Positions 1-9,009 of a DNA stretch of 64,000 bases are shown here, one piece after another. Position numbers and translations under genes: made by a program. The stretch lies in NCBI RefSeq assembly GCF_047634455.1, contig NZ_JBLIAI010000004.1:59619-123618 (forward strand), written 5' to 3'. The DNA comes from Maritalea sp047634455. GTDB lineage: Bacteria; Pseudomonadota; Alphaproteobacteria; Rhizobiales; Devosiaceae. The notes beneath the pieces were generated by a model that saw only the letters and a program-made list of their open reading frames with translations, did no database searches and was not told the DNA's origin. Numbering within the stretch: the stretch's first letter is position 1; the number at the start of each line of letters is the position of its first letter.

Positions 1-1
1 A

Positions 2-649
2 GCCCATGATGAACGCATAGCGGTTTTGTCCAAACTCAACTTCCCTTTCATCGTGCATGGCCGTTGCGAAACCAATCTGCCTTACGGCTTTTACGATATC
101 GACAATGAGGGCGCGTTCTATGACGCGACGAAACTATTGCTGGAATTAGGCCATACGCGCATTGGCCTTTTGAACGGCGCGGCAGACCTTATGTTCGCCA
201 AGCAACGGTTGGATGGTTATAACCGTGCGCATAAGGACTTTGGCCTAAAAACCGCACCGCAACTCGTTCATCATGATCACATGACCGAAGAATATGGCTA
301 CCGCCATGCCCAAGCGTTGCTCGAACTCGATGATCGGCCAACGGCGTTCTTGTGTTCCTCAACCCTGATCACGGTTGGCGCGCAGCGCCGCATTCGTGAA
401 ATGGGGCTTGCGATCGGCAAAGATATCTCGATCATCACCCACGACGATGGATTATCGTCCCTTAAAACCGAAAACTTTTCGGTCGCCCTCACCGTCACCC
501 GTGCGCCGATCCGCAATGCGGGTACTGAGATCGCCAAAATGGTCGTGGAACTGGTCCGCGGCACACCAATAGACCAATTGCAAAAAATCGTCCCGGTTGA
601 CCTGATCGTGAGAACATCAACCAGCGCCCCAAGAAGGAAGAAATCGTGA
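2..649 (+). CDS. LacI-family transcriptional regulator, 5' end cut by window edge
   Basis: The reading frame is open from the first bases of the window, so the N-terminal helix-turn-helix lies outside. What remains (about 215 residues) is the periplasmic-binding-protein-like sensor domain of LacI/GalR repressors: a segment reading FPFIVHGR, then GHTRIGLLNG, the GYxxA segment and a C-terminal ITHDDG followed by LTVTRAPI. This domain binds a small effector, usually a sugar. The stop codon overlaps the start of the next gene (GTGA, 4 nt), so the regulator is translationally coupled to a sugar-type ABC ATPase and probably controls that importer. Family assignment is firm; the effector is unknown. 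Confidence 0.9.
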   Translation, partial: AHDERIAVLSKLNFPFIVHGRCETNLPYGFYDIDNEGAFYDATKLLLELGHTRIGLLNGAADLMFAKQRLDGYNRAHKDFGLKTAPQLVHHDHMTEEYGYRHAQALLELDDRPTAFLCSSTLITVGAQRRIREMGLAIGKDISIITHDDGLSSLKTENFSVALTVTRAPIRNAGTEIAKMVVELVRGTPIDQLQKIVPVDLIVRTSTSAPRRKKS

Positions 650-1725
650 GCAAAGCCAAAAAGGTCTTGGAAATCAGCAACCTCAAAAAGAACTATGGTT
701 CGGTTGAGGTTCTGCACGACATCAACATCGATATGGACGAAGCCGAGTTTTTGGTTTTGCTCGGTCCTTCTGGTTGCGGCAAATCCACCCTTTTAAATTG
801 CATTGCGGGCCTTGAAACCATCAATGATGGCGCGATCAAAATTGGCGGCAAAGACATGACGCAAACACCGCCCGGCGACCGGGATATTGCCATGGTGTTT
901 CAGTCTTACGCGCTCTACCCGACCATGAGTGTGGGCGAAAACATCACCTTTGGATTGAAAGTGCGCGGCACCGCCAAAGCAGAGCAGAAAAAACAGCTGC
1001 AACGGGTCGCTGAGATTTTACAGCTCGATCAATTGCTTGACCGCAAACCCAGCGCCCTCTCCGGCGGCCAACGACAACGGGTGGCCATGGGCCGCGCACT
1101 CGTGCGTGATCCACAACTCTATTTGTTCGACGAGCCCCTTTCGAACCTTGATGCAAAACTGCGTGTGGAAATGCGCGCCGAGATTAAAAGCCTGCATCAG
1201 CGGGTCAACGCGTCAATTGTTTATGTGACCCACGATCAAATCGAAGCCATGACTTTAGCCACGCGCATTTGCATCCTAAAAGACGGACATATCCAACAAA
1301 TCGGCACCCCCGACGAGGTTTATTACAAACCCGCCAACACCTATGTTGCGGGCTTCATGGGCTCACCGCCGATGAATATTTTGCCTGTTTGCGCAAACAA
1401 TGATGGTTCGATTTCCATTGCCAATGACAAGCGCACCCTCAAAAACGCTGGTTTGAACATTAAAGGCGATGCCCTGTTGGGTATCCGCCCAGAGGAAATT
1501 CGCGTTGTTGCAGAGGATCAGGGACTTCTTGACCAATCCGTGACAGCAACCGCCATTGAGCGCACCGGCTCAGACACTTATATTACAGCTCTGATCGGCG
1601 AACAGAAATTCACCATCCGCGAGGCGGCGCGCAAACAGGTCAATGTTGGCGACCATTTCAATATCCAGTTTGATCATGACGCGATTAGCTTGTTTGACAA
1701 AGACAGCGGGCAACGGATTATCTAA
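646..1725 (+). CDS. Sugar-type ABC transporter ATP-binding protein (UgpC/MalK-like)
   Basis: This 359-residue protein is the ATPase of an ABC importer of the carbohydrate CUT1 type. Walker A GPSGCGKST is at residues 40-48, the signature LSGGQ at 138-142, Walker B LYLFDEP at 158-164 and the H-loop His near 196. A C-terminal OB/TOBE region follows (about 235-350), as in MalK and UgpC. The GTG start overlaps the stop of the LacI regulator by four bases. No permease or binding protein follows, so this is the last gene of an operon whose other parts lie to the left of the window, or it serves permeases elsewhere. The substrate (sugar, polyol or glycerol phosphate) cannot be told. Confidence 0.93.
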   Translation: MSKAKKVLEISNLKKNYGSVEVLHDINIDMDEAEFLVLLGPSGCGKSTLLNCIAGLETINDGAIKIGGKDMTQTPPGDRDIAMVFQSYALYPTMSVGENITFGLKVRGTAKAEQKKQLQRVAEILQLDQLLDRKPSALSGGQRQRVAMGRALVRDPQLYLFDEPLSNLDAKLRVEMRAEIKSLHQRVNASIVYVTHDQIEAMTLATRICILKDGHIQQIGTPDEVYYKPANTYVAGFMGSPPMNILPVCANNDGSISIANDKRTLKNAGLNIKGDALLGIRPEEIRVVAEDQGLLDQSVTATAIERTGSDTYITALIGEQKFTIREAARKQVNVGDHFNIQFDHDAISLFDKDSGQRII

Positions 1726-2006
1726 CACCCCCAACGCCTCAAAACCTATTCTGCGCCACAAAATTTTGTCCAATCACTCAACTTTCCGAAACGAAATTCA
1801 CACAACCGCAGGTTCTGTACAGATAATTGTGAAAAATTCTTGACAGCAGCTAGTGACTTGAAGGAACATCTTCAGATTGTCACAAAAGTGCTATGGTTGA
1901 TGTTTATCTCTTCACCAGCGCTTCAAGTGGCGCAACGAAAATAAAAAGGGGCTCACGCGGCAATTCTGCTTCGCGGTTGAAAGCCCTTCACAAGTGGAGT
2001 GAAATC

Positions 2007-3074
2007 ATGAACAAGATTCTATCATCAGGCATCGCGCTGCTTGCAGCAGGTGTTTTGAGCGCATCAGCGGCTCAAGCTGAAACATTGCGTTTGCTCACAT
2101 GGGGCGGCTACGCACCTGAGAACGTTGTTGAATTGTTTGAAAAAGAAACAGGCCACATCGTTGAAGTGACCAAATCAAACAACGAAGAAATGGTTGCCAA
2201 ACTTCGCGCAACAAATGGCGGCGGTTTTGACCTTGCTCAACCGAGCCAAGACCGTATCGCGGGCGCACAGGCCGAGTTTGATATCTACAAACCAATCGAC
2301 ATGTCAAAAATCGACGCAAGCCAATTCATCCCCTCCATGTTGGAAGCCACAAAAGGCAACACCATGATTGGTAGCGATGTATATGGCGTGCCGCACGTTT
2401 GGGGCACATCTGGTTTGGTGGTCAACACGGCTGAAGCAGGTCAAGTCAAAGATTATTTGGACCTTTGTGACCCATCAGTTGCAGGCAAAGTGTCTTACCG
2501 TTTGAAACGCCCAACTTTGATTGGTTTTGCTTTCTCAATGGGCCTAGATCCATTCGCAGCTTACAATGATGAAGCAGCTTATGCAGACATTTTGGCACAG
2601 GTAGAAGCCAAATTGGTTGAATGTAAATCGAACGTCAAAACCTATTGGGGTGGCGGCGACGAAATTAAGAACCTCCTTCGTTCAGGCGAAGTTGTTGCTG
2701 CAATGGCTTGGGATACAGGCGGTTGGTCTTTGAACGAAGACAATGCTGACATCACTTTTGTGGCCCCAACAGCTGGTGCTTTGGGCTGGATCGATACATT
2801 TGCAATGCCAAAACGTGGCCGTGCAGATGAAGCTGCATATGCTTGGATCAACTTCGTGATGCGTCCTGAAATCGCGGCGATGATCACAACAGCTGCTGGC
2901 AACTTCACCGCTTCACAAGGTGGCGACGCTGGTGTTGATGATGCCCTTAAAGCCCGTTACCAAGCGAGCTTCCCACAAGCGGCTATCGACAACATCAAAT
3001 GGTACCCAACGGTTCCAGCAAATCTTGAAACCCTTGAGGGCGCAGTACTTGATCGCGTAAACGCAGCCAAGTAA
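2007..3074 (+). CDS. Polyamine-type ABC transporter substrate-binding protein (PotD/PotF-like)
   Basis: A 355-residue periplasmic binding protein. The start is placed at ATG 2007, after a GTGGAG ribosome site, because the protein then opens with a clear Sec signal peptide (MNKILSSG, hydrophobic core, cleavage after SAAQA). The frame stays open further upstream but that part does not look like protein. The mature part begins ETLRLLTWGGY, typical of spermidine/putrescine-type binding proteins, and contains VYGVPHVWGTSGL and MAWDTGGW-type pocket segments. It is followed by a GC-rich hairpin and the ATPase and two permeases. The binding-protein class is clear; the ligand (putrescine, spermidine or another amine or amino acid) is inferred. 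Confidence 0.92.
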   Translation: MNKILSSGIALLAAGVLSASAAQAETLRLLTWGGYAPENVVELFEKETGHIVEVTKSNNEEMVAKLRATNGGGFDLAQPSQDRIAGAQAEFDIYKPIDMSKIDASQFIPSMLEATKGNTMIGSDVYGVPHVWGTSGLVVNTAEAGQVKDYLDLCDPSVAGKVSYRLKRPTLIGFAFSMGLDPFAAYNDEAAYADILAQVEAKLVECKSNVKTYWGGGDEIKNLLRSGEVVAAMAWDTGGWSLNEDNADITFVAPTAGALGWIDTFAMPKRGRADEAAYAWINFVMRPEIAAMITTAAGNFTASQGGDAGVDDALKARYQASFPQAAIDNIKWYPTVPANLETLEGAVLDRVNAAK

Positions 3075-3104
3075 ACTTAGCTTCTTAAGGCAAACCAAAT
3101 TGAA

Positions 3105-3124
3105 GGGGCGCGATTTCGCGCCTC
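3105..3124 (+). promoter_or_regulatory. Intergenic hairpin after binding-protein gene
   Basis: GGGGCGCG, loop ATTT, CGCGCCTC: an 8-bp stem with one G-U pair between the binding-protein stop and the ATPase start. There is no strong U-run. It probably acts as an mRNA-stability element or partial terminator, giving more binding protein than membrane subunits. Similar hairpins follow the binding-protein genes at 24608 and 45093. Confidence 0.6.
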
Positions 3125-3148
3125 TTCTGCCATCCTTTGGGGGGATAG

Positions 3149-4267
3149 ATGAGCCAGACCAATTCAGCCGCGCAATTCGACCTTGAATGCCGCAAGATCA
3201 ATAAAGACTTTGGCGGGTTCAAAGCCGTAAACGATGTGAGCTTTGGCGTACCTAACGGCACGTTCTTCTCCATTCTGGGACCATCCGGCTGCGGCAAAAC
3301 CACCCTGTTGCGCATGATTGCTGGCTTTCAAGAGGCAACCAGCGGCGACTTGCTGATTAAAGGCAATTCGATGATCGGTGTGGCGCCAAATAAACGCCCG
3401 GTATCGATGGTGTTTCAACATTTGGCACTTTTTCCGATGATGGATATTGCGGCCAATGTCGGCTTCGGTCTTCGTCAGCGCGGCTTCGCGCGCGAAGATA
3501 TTGCCAAACGCGTTGAAACAGTACTTGAGCGTGTCGGCCTGCCTGGTGTGGGATCGCGGCAAATCAACCAACTGTCAGGTGGGCAAAAACAGCGTGTGGC
3601 CATTGCCCGCTGCATGGTTTTGGAACCTGACGTTTTGCTGCTCGACGAACCGCTGGGTGCGCTCGACCTCAAGCTGCGCGAGCACATGAAAATTGAGCTG
3701 AAAACACTGCAATCAGAATTTGGCACCACGTTTGTTTACATCACCCACGACCAATCCGAGGCGCTTGTGATGAGCGACCAAATCGCGGTGATGAACCATG
3801 GTGAGTTTGAACAAGTGGGCACAGCCCGCGAGCTTTACCACGAACCAAACACCGCCTTTGTTGCGGGTTTTGTGGGCGAAGCAAACAAATATAATGCAAC
3901 CGTTGATGCAGCCCACGGCGATGCGGTAACCTTGGTCACCCAAGAGGGCATGGAACTAAAAGGCATTAGCCCGATTTCAACAATGGCAAAAGGTGATAAA
4001 GCCGAAGTGTTTGTGCGGCCCGAAGCGGTGCGCCTTGCAACACAGGCCGACCAATTCGGCGGCATTGAAAACCTGAACACCGGGATTGTTGAAAAAATCC
4101 TGTTTAACGGTGCCAACAGCCACATCATATTGCGTGAAGAGAAATCTGGCGGCGAGATGAATGTCGCCATTCCGCAAACCGGTGAATTTAGAGACCTCAA
4201 CAAGGGCGACAAAATCTTTATTGGCTGGGAAGCAGCGCAGACCCGCTGCTATGCGGCAGGAGCCTAA
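3149..4267 (+). CDS. Polyamine-type ABC transporter ATP-binding protein (PotA/PotG-like)
   Basis: A 372-residue ATPase. Walker A GPSGCGKTT lies at residues 44-52, the signature reads LSGGQKQR, Walker B is VLLLDEPLGALD and the switch His is in YITHDQSEA. A TOBE-type C-terminal domain (FVRPEAVRL) matches PotA/PotG. A strong GGGGGG ribosome site precedes ATG 3149. It lies between the binding protein and two permeases, and its stop is one base before the first permease ATG, so it powers this importer from the cytoplasmic side. Confidence 0.93.
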   Translation: MSQTNSAAQFDLECRKINKDFGGFKAVNDVSFGVPNGTFFSILGPSGCGKTTLLRMIAGFQEATSGDLLIKGNSMIGVAPNKRPVSMVFQHLALFPMMDIAANVGFGLRQRGFAREDIAKRVETVLERVGLPGVGSRQINQLSGGQKQRVAIARCMVLEPDVLLLDEPLGALDLKLREHMKIELKTLQSEFGTTFVYITHDQSEALVMSDQIAVMNHGEFEQVGTARELYHEPNTAFVAGFVGEANKYNATVDAAHGDAVTLVTQEGMELKGISPISTMAKGDKAEVFVRPEAVRLATQADQFGGIENLNTGIVEKILFNGANSHIILREEKSGGEMNVAIPQTGEFRDLNKGDKIFIGWEAAQTRCYAAGA

Positions 4268-4268
4268 G

Positions 4269-5132
4269 ATGAACCAAGCCCAATCCCGCCTCGGCCTCTA
4301 TTTGCTCTTGGCACCCTTAATGCTTTGGCTCATCCTGCTGATTATTGTACCCCATATCGGCATGTTCCTTGTCTCCATCAGCGTTAAAACCGGTGTCCGA
4401 CAATATGTGACGGGCTTGGGCAACTATATGGTGTTCTTCACAGAACCTTTATATTGGAACACATTTGCCCGCACAGCTTTCATGTCCATTGCGGCAACTT
4501 TTCTCACCTTGTTGATCGGCTTTCCAGTAGCTTACTACATCGCAAAACTAACGCGCGGCCGCACCAAAACCACCCTATTTCTGATGTGCCTAATCCCGTT
4601 TTGGGTGAGCGAATTAGTCCGCACATTTGGCTGGATGATTCTGCTGCGCGAAACCGGCGTTTTTTCCAGCTTCTTGCAATATATCGGTATCCTGTCTGGG
4701 CCGGTTGAGTTCCTTTACAATGACACCGCAATTATGATCGGCCTTGTCTATACTTCGATGCTGTTTATGGTGGTGCCACTGGTCACAACGCTCGATAGCC
4801 TTGATGATAGCCTTATCGAAGCAGGATATGATCTGGGTGGCAACGGCATTTCAATTTTGCGCGAAATTATCATCCCCCACGCAATGCCTGGCATCGTTTC
4901 AGGTTCCATTGTGGTGTTCATGCTTTCGCTTGGAAACTACCTCACCCCAATTCTGTTGGGCGGCAAGGACAGCCTGTGGTTCACCGGCCTGATCTATAGC
5001 CAGTTTATCACACGTTTCAATTGGGAGTTGGGGTCTGCGTTTGGCTTCTTGTTGCTTATTCTGTCGTCGACCATTGTTTGGCTTGGCCTAAAGCTTTCGC
5101 GCCAATCCCTAACCGATACAGTGGGGCGCTAG
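4269..5132 (+). CDS. Polyamine-type ABC transporter permease (PotB/PotH-like)
   Basis: A 287-residue inner-membrane permease with about six hydrophobic segments. The EAA-type loop that docks on the ATPase reads IEAGYDLGGNG followed by REIIIPHAMPGI. The start is ATG 4269 (MNQAQSRLGLYLLLAPL), one base after the ATPase stop; a longer open frame upstream only shadows the ATPase gene. The stop is TAG at 5130-5132, made from a target TA plus the first G of an inserted 261-bp element. Without the insert the stop would have been TAA and the partner permease would have started one base later. Confidence 0.92.
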   Translation: MNQAQSRLGLYLLLAPLMLWLILLIIVPHIGMFLVSISVKTGVRQYVTGLGNYMVFFTEPLYWNTFARTAFMSIAATFLTLLIGFPVAYYIAKLTRGRTKTTLFLMCLIPFWVSELVRTFGWMILLRETGVFSSFLQYIGILSGPVEFLYNDTAIMIGLVYTSMLFMVVPLVTTLDSLDDSLIEAGYDLGGNGISILREIIIPHAMPGIVSGSIVVFMLSLGNYLTPILLGGKDSLWFTGLIYSQFITRFNWELGSAFGFLLLILSSTIVWLGLKLSRQSLTDTVGR

Positions 5133-5392
5133 GTCATAGTCGTACAAATAGGAGGAAAATGGTGATGAGAAATTTTTTGACCAAACAGGCGCAATCTTGC
5201 AGTAAACCTTCTGGTTTTCAAAAGGGTGCAACGCATTTGGACGTAAAATTCCCATCATCCTGTGGACGTGAAATGGCTTCATTCTCCTTCGTCATCCCCC
5301 GCCAACTGGCCAACAAGGCCACCTATCGGCAGCTTCCTCGTATAGTTTTGCCATTTTGGTGCCATTTCCAGCCTATTAGTAGGACTATGACC
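5132..5392. mobile_element. MITE-like element with terminal inverted repeats, inserted at TA between two permease genes
   Basis: A 261-bp non-coding insert. The left end begins GGTCATAGTC and the right end finishes GACTATGACC. The inverted ends extend to 31 bp with 26 matches. It is flanked by TA on both sides (5130-5131 and 5393-5394), the target duplication expected of IS630/Tc1-mariner-type transposition. Removing the element and one TA joins the potB-like stop (TAA) to the potC-like ATG with one base between them, the spacing expected of coupled permease genes. It contains no convincing ORF, so it would need a transposase supplied in trans. A GGAGG-like stretch near 5151 lies inside it. 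Confidence 0.85.
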
Positions 5393-5396
5393 TAAT

Positions 5397-6254
5397 ATGA
5401 TCGCAACAATCCCACAATCCAAAACCTTCAAATGGACTTACCGCGTTTACGTCACGCTGTTCTTCATCTATCTGGCTTTGCCACTGGCTGTTGTGAGCGC
5501 CTTCGCGTTCAACGATAGTGTCTTCCCATCCCTACCCTGGGAGGGGTTCACGTGGGCCTGGTTCTTCGGCGATGAAGCGCCCTATATCGGCGTGTTTAAC
5601 GAGCGCTCGATCATCAAATCCATCGGCACATCACTATTTGTCGCCTTCTGGGTGTCGCTATTGTCGATTGCGGTTGGCACATCAAACGCCTTTTTGTTTG
5701 TGCGCTACCAATTCAAGTTCAAAGAGTTTCTATACATCTTGATGTTATTGCCGCTGATCATTCCCGGCATCATTTTGGGCATCTCGATCTTGGTGTTTTC
5801 CAACACTGTCGCCAATAACCTTGAAGATGCGACAGGCATGTGGTTCGATGGGCTTCGCCCCGGATTGCCATTGGTTATCCTTGGACAATTCAGCTTTATC
5901 GCCACCTTCGCAACGCTGGTCATTTCGGCAAGGCTCGAAAAATTTGACCGCTCACTGGAAGAAGCCGCCCTTAATTTGGGTGCCAGCAAATGGGGCGCGG
6001 TGCGCCAGATCACGCTCCCATTCCTAATGCCAGCAATCGCGGGCGCAGGTGTAGTTGCTGTGTTGATGAGCTTTGAGAACTTCAACACCACGCTCATGCT
6101 GGTGGGTTCCGATGCGCCGCTGACCATCACCATGTTTGATCGATTGAAACAGGGCTCAACGCCGGTGCTCAATTCGGTTTCATTGTTGCTGATCGTCGTT
6201 TCTGCGTTGCTTGGCGTGGCGTCGTTGTTGTTCCAGAAGAAAGAAAAAAACTAA
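5397..6254 (+). CDS. Polyamine-type ABC transporter permease (PotC/PotI-like)
   Basis: A 285-residue second permease with six predicted membrane segments. The coupling loop reads LEEAALNLGASKWGAVRQIT followed by LPFLMPAI. The start ATG 5397 lies just outside the right end of the MITE, so the element now supplies the upstream leader and ribosome site. No good Shine-Dalgarno sequence is seen just before the ATG, so translation may be reduced compared with the ancestral coupled arrangement. With the other three genes it completes a four-component importer. Confidence 0.92.
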   Translation: MIATIPQSKTFKWTYRVYVTLFFIYLALPLAVVSAFAFNDSVFPSLPWEGFTWAWFFGDEAPYIGVFNERSIIKSIGTSLFVAFWVSLLSIAVGTSNAFLFVRYQFKFKEFLYILMLLPLIIPGIILGISILVFSNTVANNLEDATGMWFDGLRPGLPLVILGQFSFIATFATLVISARLEKFDRSLEEAALNLGASKWGAVRQITLPFLMPAIAGAGVVAVLMSFENFNTTLMLVGSDAPLTITMFDRLKQGSTPVLNSVSLLLIVVSALLGVASLLFQKKEKN

Positions 6255-6406
6255 CGCGTTAAATCGGCACCGTCTAGTTCAACGCACTTGCGATCCGAAG
6301 CCAATCTCGGCGTGCATGATCGATCTCATCAAACTACGCATAGGCGTTCACCTCCTAAGATCAATCAAACACGAACGACGCCAAACAGCAATTCCTGGGC
6401 ACGCAC

Positions 6407-6433
6407 AAAAAAAGCCGATCCTTTCGGACCGGC
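6407..6433 (-). terminator. Rho-independent terminator of the amine-catabolism operon
   Basis: Read on the minus strand: GCCGGTCC, loop GAAA, GGATCGGC, then seven T. The 8-bp stem has one G-U pair. It lies about 40 nt after the stop of the Fe-alcohol dehydrogenase gene, the last gene of the minus-strand operon. Confidence 0.85.
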
Positions 6434-6473
6434 TCAAGTTTGTCGTTAAAGGGAAACGACTAGGGTTCAAAAA

Positions 6474-7619
6474 TTAGAAACAGGCTTTCAGAAGCTCGAG
6501 CGTGTTTTCGTAAGTCATCTCAACCGGATTACCGCCAGTGCTTGGGTCTTGCAGCGCTGATTTTGTGAGCTGGTCCAAGTCGGGGTTGGTCACACCAAGT
6601 TCGGTGAGGTTTTTCGCAATGCCAAGGCTGTCATTTAGATCGCCCACATAGGCGTAAAAACCCTCATAGCCCCCGGCAATACCGAGATAGTTCGCTGCCA
6701 TTGTCAGGCGATCTTCAACAGCTGATCGGTTGAAGGTCAAAACCGGTTGCATCACCACAGCGTTCGTCGTGCCATGATGGGTGTTGTGAACTGCACCAAT
6801 CGGATGCGATAGCGCATGGATCGCCCCGAGACCTTTTTGGAATGCGGTTGAGCCCATTGCAGCGGCTGACATCATGTGCGCCCGCGCTTCAATGTCTGAG
6901 CCATCGGCATAGGCGCGTGGCAAATAGTCCTTGACCAACCGCATACCTTCAAGCGCAATGCCTTGGCTCATCGGGTGATAATGGGGTGAGCAAAACGCTT
7001 CCAAACAATGGGCAAACGCATCCATGCCGGTGCCTGCCGTAATAAACTTTGGCATGCCAGTGGTCAGTTCTGGATCGCAAATCACGACAGAAGGTAAAAT
7101 CTTCGGATGGAAGATGATTTTCTTTTCGTGCGTCACCGAATTGGTGATGATCGACGCGCGGCCAACCTCTGATCCAGTGCCTGCGGTTGTTGGCACGGCA
7201 ACGATAGGCGCAATGCCGTTCACGTCGGCGCGTGTCCACCAATCGCCCACATCTTCAAAGTCCCATAGCGGGCGGGTTTGGCCGGACATGAAGGCAATCA
7301 CTTTGCCCAAATCAAGCGCAGAGCCGCCACCGAACGCGATCACCCCATCATGGCCGCCTTCGCGATATTGCTTAAGGCCCGCCTCAGCGTTCAACTCGTT
7401 TGGGTTCGGATCAACTTCAAAGAACATCGCGCGGCCAAGGCCCTCAGCTTCCAGCAAATCCAATGTTTTGGTGGTAATCGGCAGCGTCGCCAAGCCTTTG
7501 TCGCTCACGAGCAACGGTTTCTTGATGCCCACCGCAGCACATGCGTCCGCGATTTCTGAGATACGGCCCGCGCCAAAACGGATCGGGGTTGGGTAGTTCC
7601 AGTTTCCTTGCAACAACAT
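6474..7619 (-). CDS. Iron-containing alcohol dehydrogenase
   Basis: A 381-residue group III (Fe-ADH) NAD(P)-dependent dehydrogenase. The nucleotide loop GGGSALDLGK is present. The metal-ligand region has Asp and His in MDAFAHCLEA and further His in IHALSHPIGAVHNTHHG. The start is ATG 7619 (MLLQGNWNYPTPIRFG, a usual family opening); upstream frame runs into the preceding gene. It is the third gene of an operon with a glutamine-synthetase-like ligase and an aldehyde dehydrogenase, with 5 nt separating it from the latter. It probably interconverts an aldehyde intermediate and its alcohol in amine catabolism. The exact substrate is not deducible. Confidence 0.9.
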   Translation of the reverse strand: MLLQGNWNYPTPIRFGAGRISEIADACAAVGIKKPLLVSDKGLATLPITTKTLDLLEAEGLGRAMFFEVDPNPNELNAEAGLKQYREGGHDGVIAFGGGSALDLGKVIAFMSGQTRPLWDFEDVGDWWTRADVNGIAPIVAVPTTAGTGSEVGRASIITNSVTHEKKIIFHPKILPSVVICDPELTTGMPKFITAGTGMDAFAHCLEAFCSPHYHPMSQGIALEGMRLVKDYLPRAYADGSDIEARAHMMSAAAMGSTAFQKGLGAIHALSHPIGAVHNTHHGTTNAVVMQPVLTFNRSAVEDRLTMAANYLGIAGGYEGFYAYVGDLNDSLGIAKNLTELGVTNPDLDQLTKSALQDPSTGGNPVEMTYENTLELLKACF

Positions 7620-7624
7620 CGTCG

Positions 7625-9007
7625 TCACGCCTTTTTCAAATGATATGATTTTGGTCGGGTCAGGTTGTGATAGCCGATCACGGACAGGCCACCGCCCTTG
7701 CCGGTATTTTTGCATCCGGTCCAGCACAAGGCCGGGTCAAGATAATCTGCGCGGTTCATAAACACGGTGCCGGTTTCAATTTGATCGCCGACGCACTGCG
7801 CCCGCGCTGTGTCCTTGGTCCAAAGCGAAGCAGTAAGACCGAACTCACTGTCGTTCATCAGTTGAACAGCTTCAGCATCGTCCTTGACCTTCATGATCCC
7901 GACAACTGGGCCAAAGCTTTCGTCTCGCATTACCCGCATGGAATGATCAACATTGACCAAAATCTGTGGCATCAAATAAGCGCCGCCATCATCTTGGGGG
8001 AACAATGAAGGGTCGATCAAAGCTTTGGCACCAGCGGCAATTGCTTCATTGGTTTGCGCCCGAACTTCATTGGCAAAGCGCACATGCGCCATGGGGCCAA
8101 TAGTGGTTTCTTTATCCAGTGGATTGCCCAGTTTATACCCCTCAACAATCTTCACAGCCTTTGCGACAAACTCGTCGAACAGGCTTTCAGCCACATAGAT
8201 GCGCTCGATGCCGCAACAACATTGGCCCGAGTTGAACATGGCGCCGTCGATCAGCGTTTCAACGGCAGCGTCTACATCCGCGTCGTCCATCACATAGCCG
8301 GGGTCTTTGCCGCCTAATTCTGTGCCAACGCCGGTAAAGGTGCCCGCCGCTGCGCGCTCCATCGCCTGCCCGCCACCAACAGAGCCAGTGAAATTGACAA
8401 AGCCAAACGCGCCTGAAGCAATCAAAGAAGATGTCGTGTCATGGTCCAAAAACACATTTTGGAACACGTCCGCCGGAATACCCGCCGCATGAAAGGCTTC
8501 AGCCATGCGCTCACCCACAAGCAGAGTTTGCGACGCGTGTTTAAGCAATACTGCATTGCCCGCAATCAGTGCAGGGGCAACTGTGTTAATCGCGGTCATA
8601 TAGGGGTAGTTCCAAGGCGCAACCACCAACACGACGCCATGTGGCACGCGTTTGATATAGCGATTAAACGCATCACTGTCTTCAACTTCAATTGGGGCAA
8701 GCGAGCTTGCAGCAATGTCCGCCATATGTGAGGCACGCTGATTAAAACCACCAAACTCACCACCATAACGCACCGGGCGACCCATCTGCCACGCCAGTTC
8801 TTCAACGATCTGCTCGTTCATCTGGCCGACTTTTTCAACGCCAGCCCGCACCAAGGCAACACGCTCGTCCAACGGTCGTGCAGCCCATGCCACTTGCGCC
8901 GATTTGGCGCGCTCAACTGCGGCTTTGGCATTCACTTCGCTTAGCGTTTCGCGCTCAGCATAAAGGGTGCCATCAATGGGCGAGATACATTTCACACTGT
9001 TTGTCAT
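7625..9007 (-). CDS. Aldehyde dehydrogenase family protein
   Basis: A 460-residue NAD(P)-dependent aldehyde dehydrogenase of full family length. The catalytic Cys is in SGQCCCG (residues 263-265), the general-base Glu at 230 in GTELGGKDP, the Rossmann motif FTGSVGGG at 206-213, and APWNYP at 130-135. It lies 2 nt after the glutamine-synthetase-like gene and 5 nt before the Fe-alcohol dehydrogenase. By analogy with the Puu pathway it could oxidise a gamma-glutamylated aminoaldehyde. That role is inferred from context; several other ALDH substrates are possible. Confidence 0.92.
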   Translation of the reverse strand: MTNSVKCISPIDGTLYAERETLSEVNAKAAVERAKSAQVAWAARPLDERVALVRAGVEKVGQMNEQIVEELAWQMGRPVRYGGEFGGFNQRASHMADIAASSLAPIEVEDSDAFNRYIKRVPHGVVLVVAPWNYPYMTAINTVAPALIAGNAVLLKHASQTLLVGERMAEAFHAAGIPADVFQNVFLDHDTTSSLIASGAFGFVNFTGSVGGGQAMERAAAGTFTGVGTELGGKDPGYVMDDADVDAAVETLIDGAMFNSGQCCCGIERIYVAESLFDEFVAKAVKIVEGYKLGNPLDKETTIGPMAHVRFANEVRAQTNEAIAAGAKALIDPSLFPQDDGGAYLMPQILVNVDHSMRVMRDESFGPVVGIMKVKDDAEAVQLMNDSEFGLTASLWTKDTARAQCVGDQIETGTVFMNRADYLDPALCWTGCKNTGKGGGLSVIGYHNLTRPKSYHLKKA

Positions 9008-9009
9008 TT

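Noticed and set aside
1840..1845. TTGACA as promoter of the polyamine-type operon
   Set aside because: No convincing -10 box at 16-18 bp, so no promoter is called in the 1726-2006 gap.
1893..2006. Longer N-terminus for the polyamine-type binding protein
   Set aside because: It would bury the signal peptide 38 residues inside the protein; ATG 2007 has a proper ribosome site.
5021..5395. Open frame running from the potB-like gene through the MITE
   Set aside because: It reads the potB-like gene out of frame and the non-coding insert; no protein-like features or ribosome site.
7024..7596. 190-codon plus-strand frame within the Fe-alcohol dehydrogenase gene
   Set aside because: Antisense shadow of a gene with intact family motifs.
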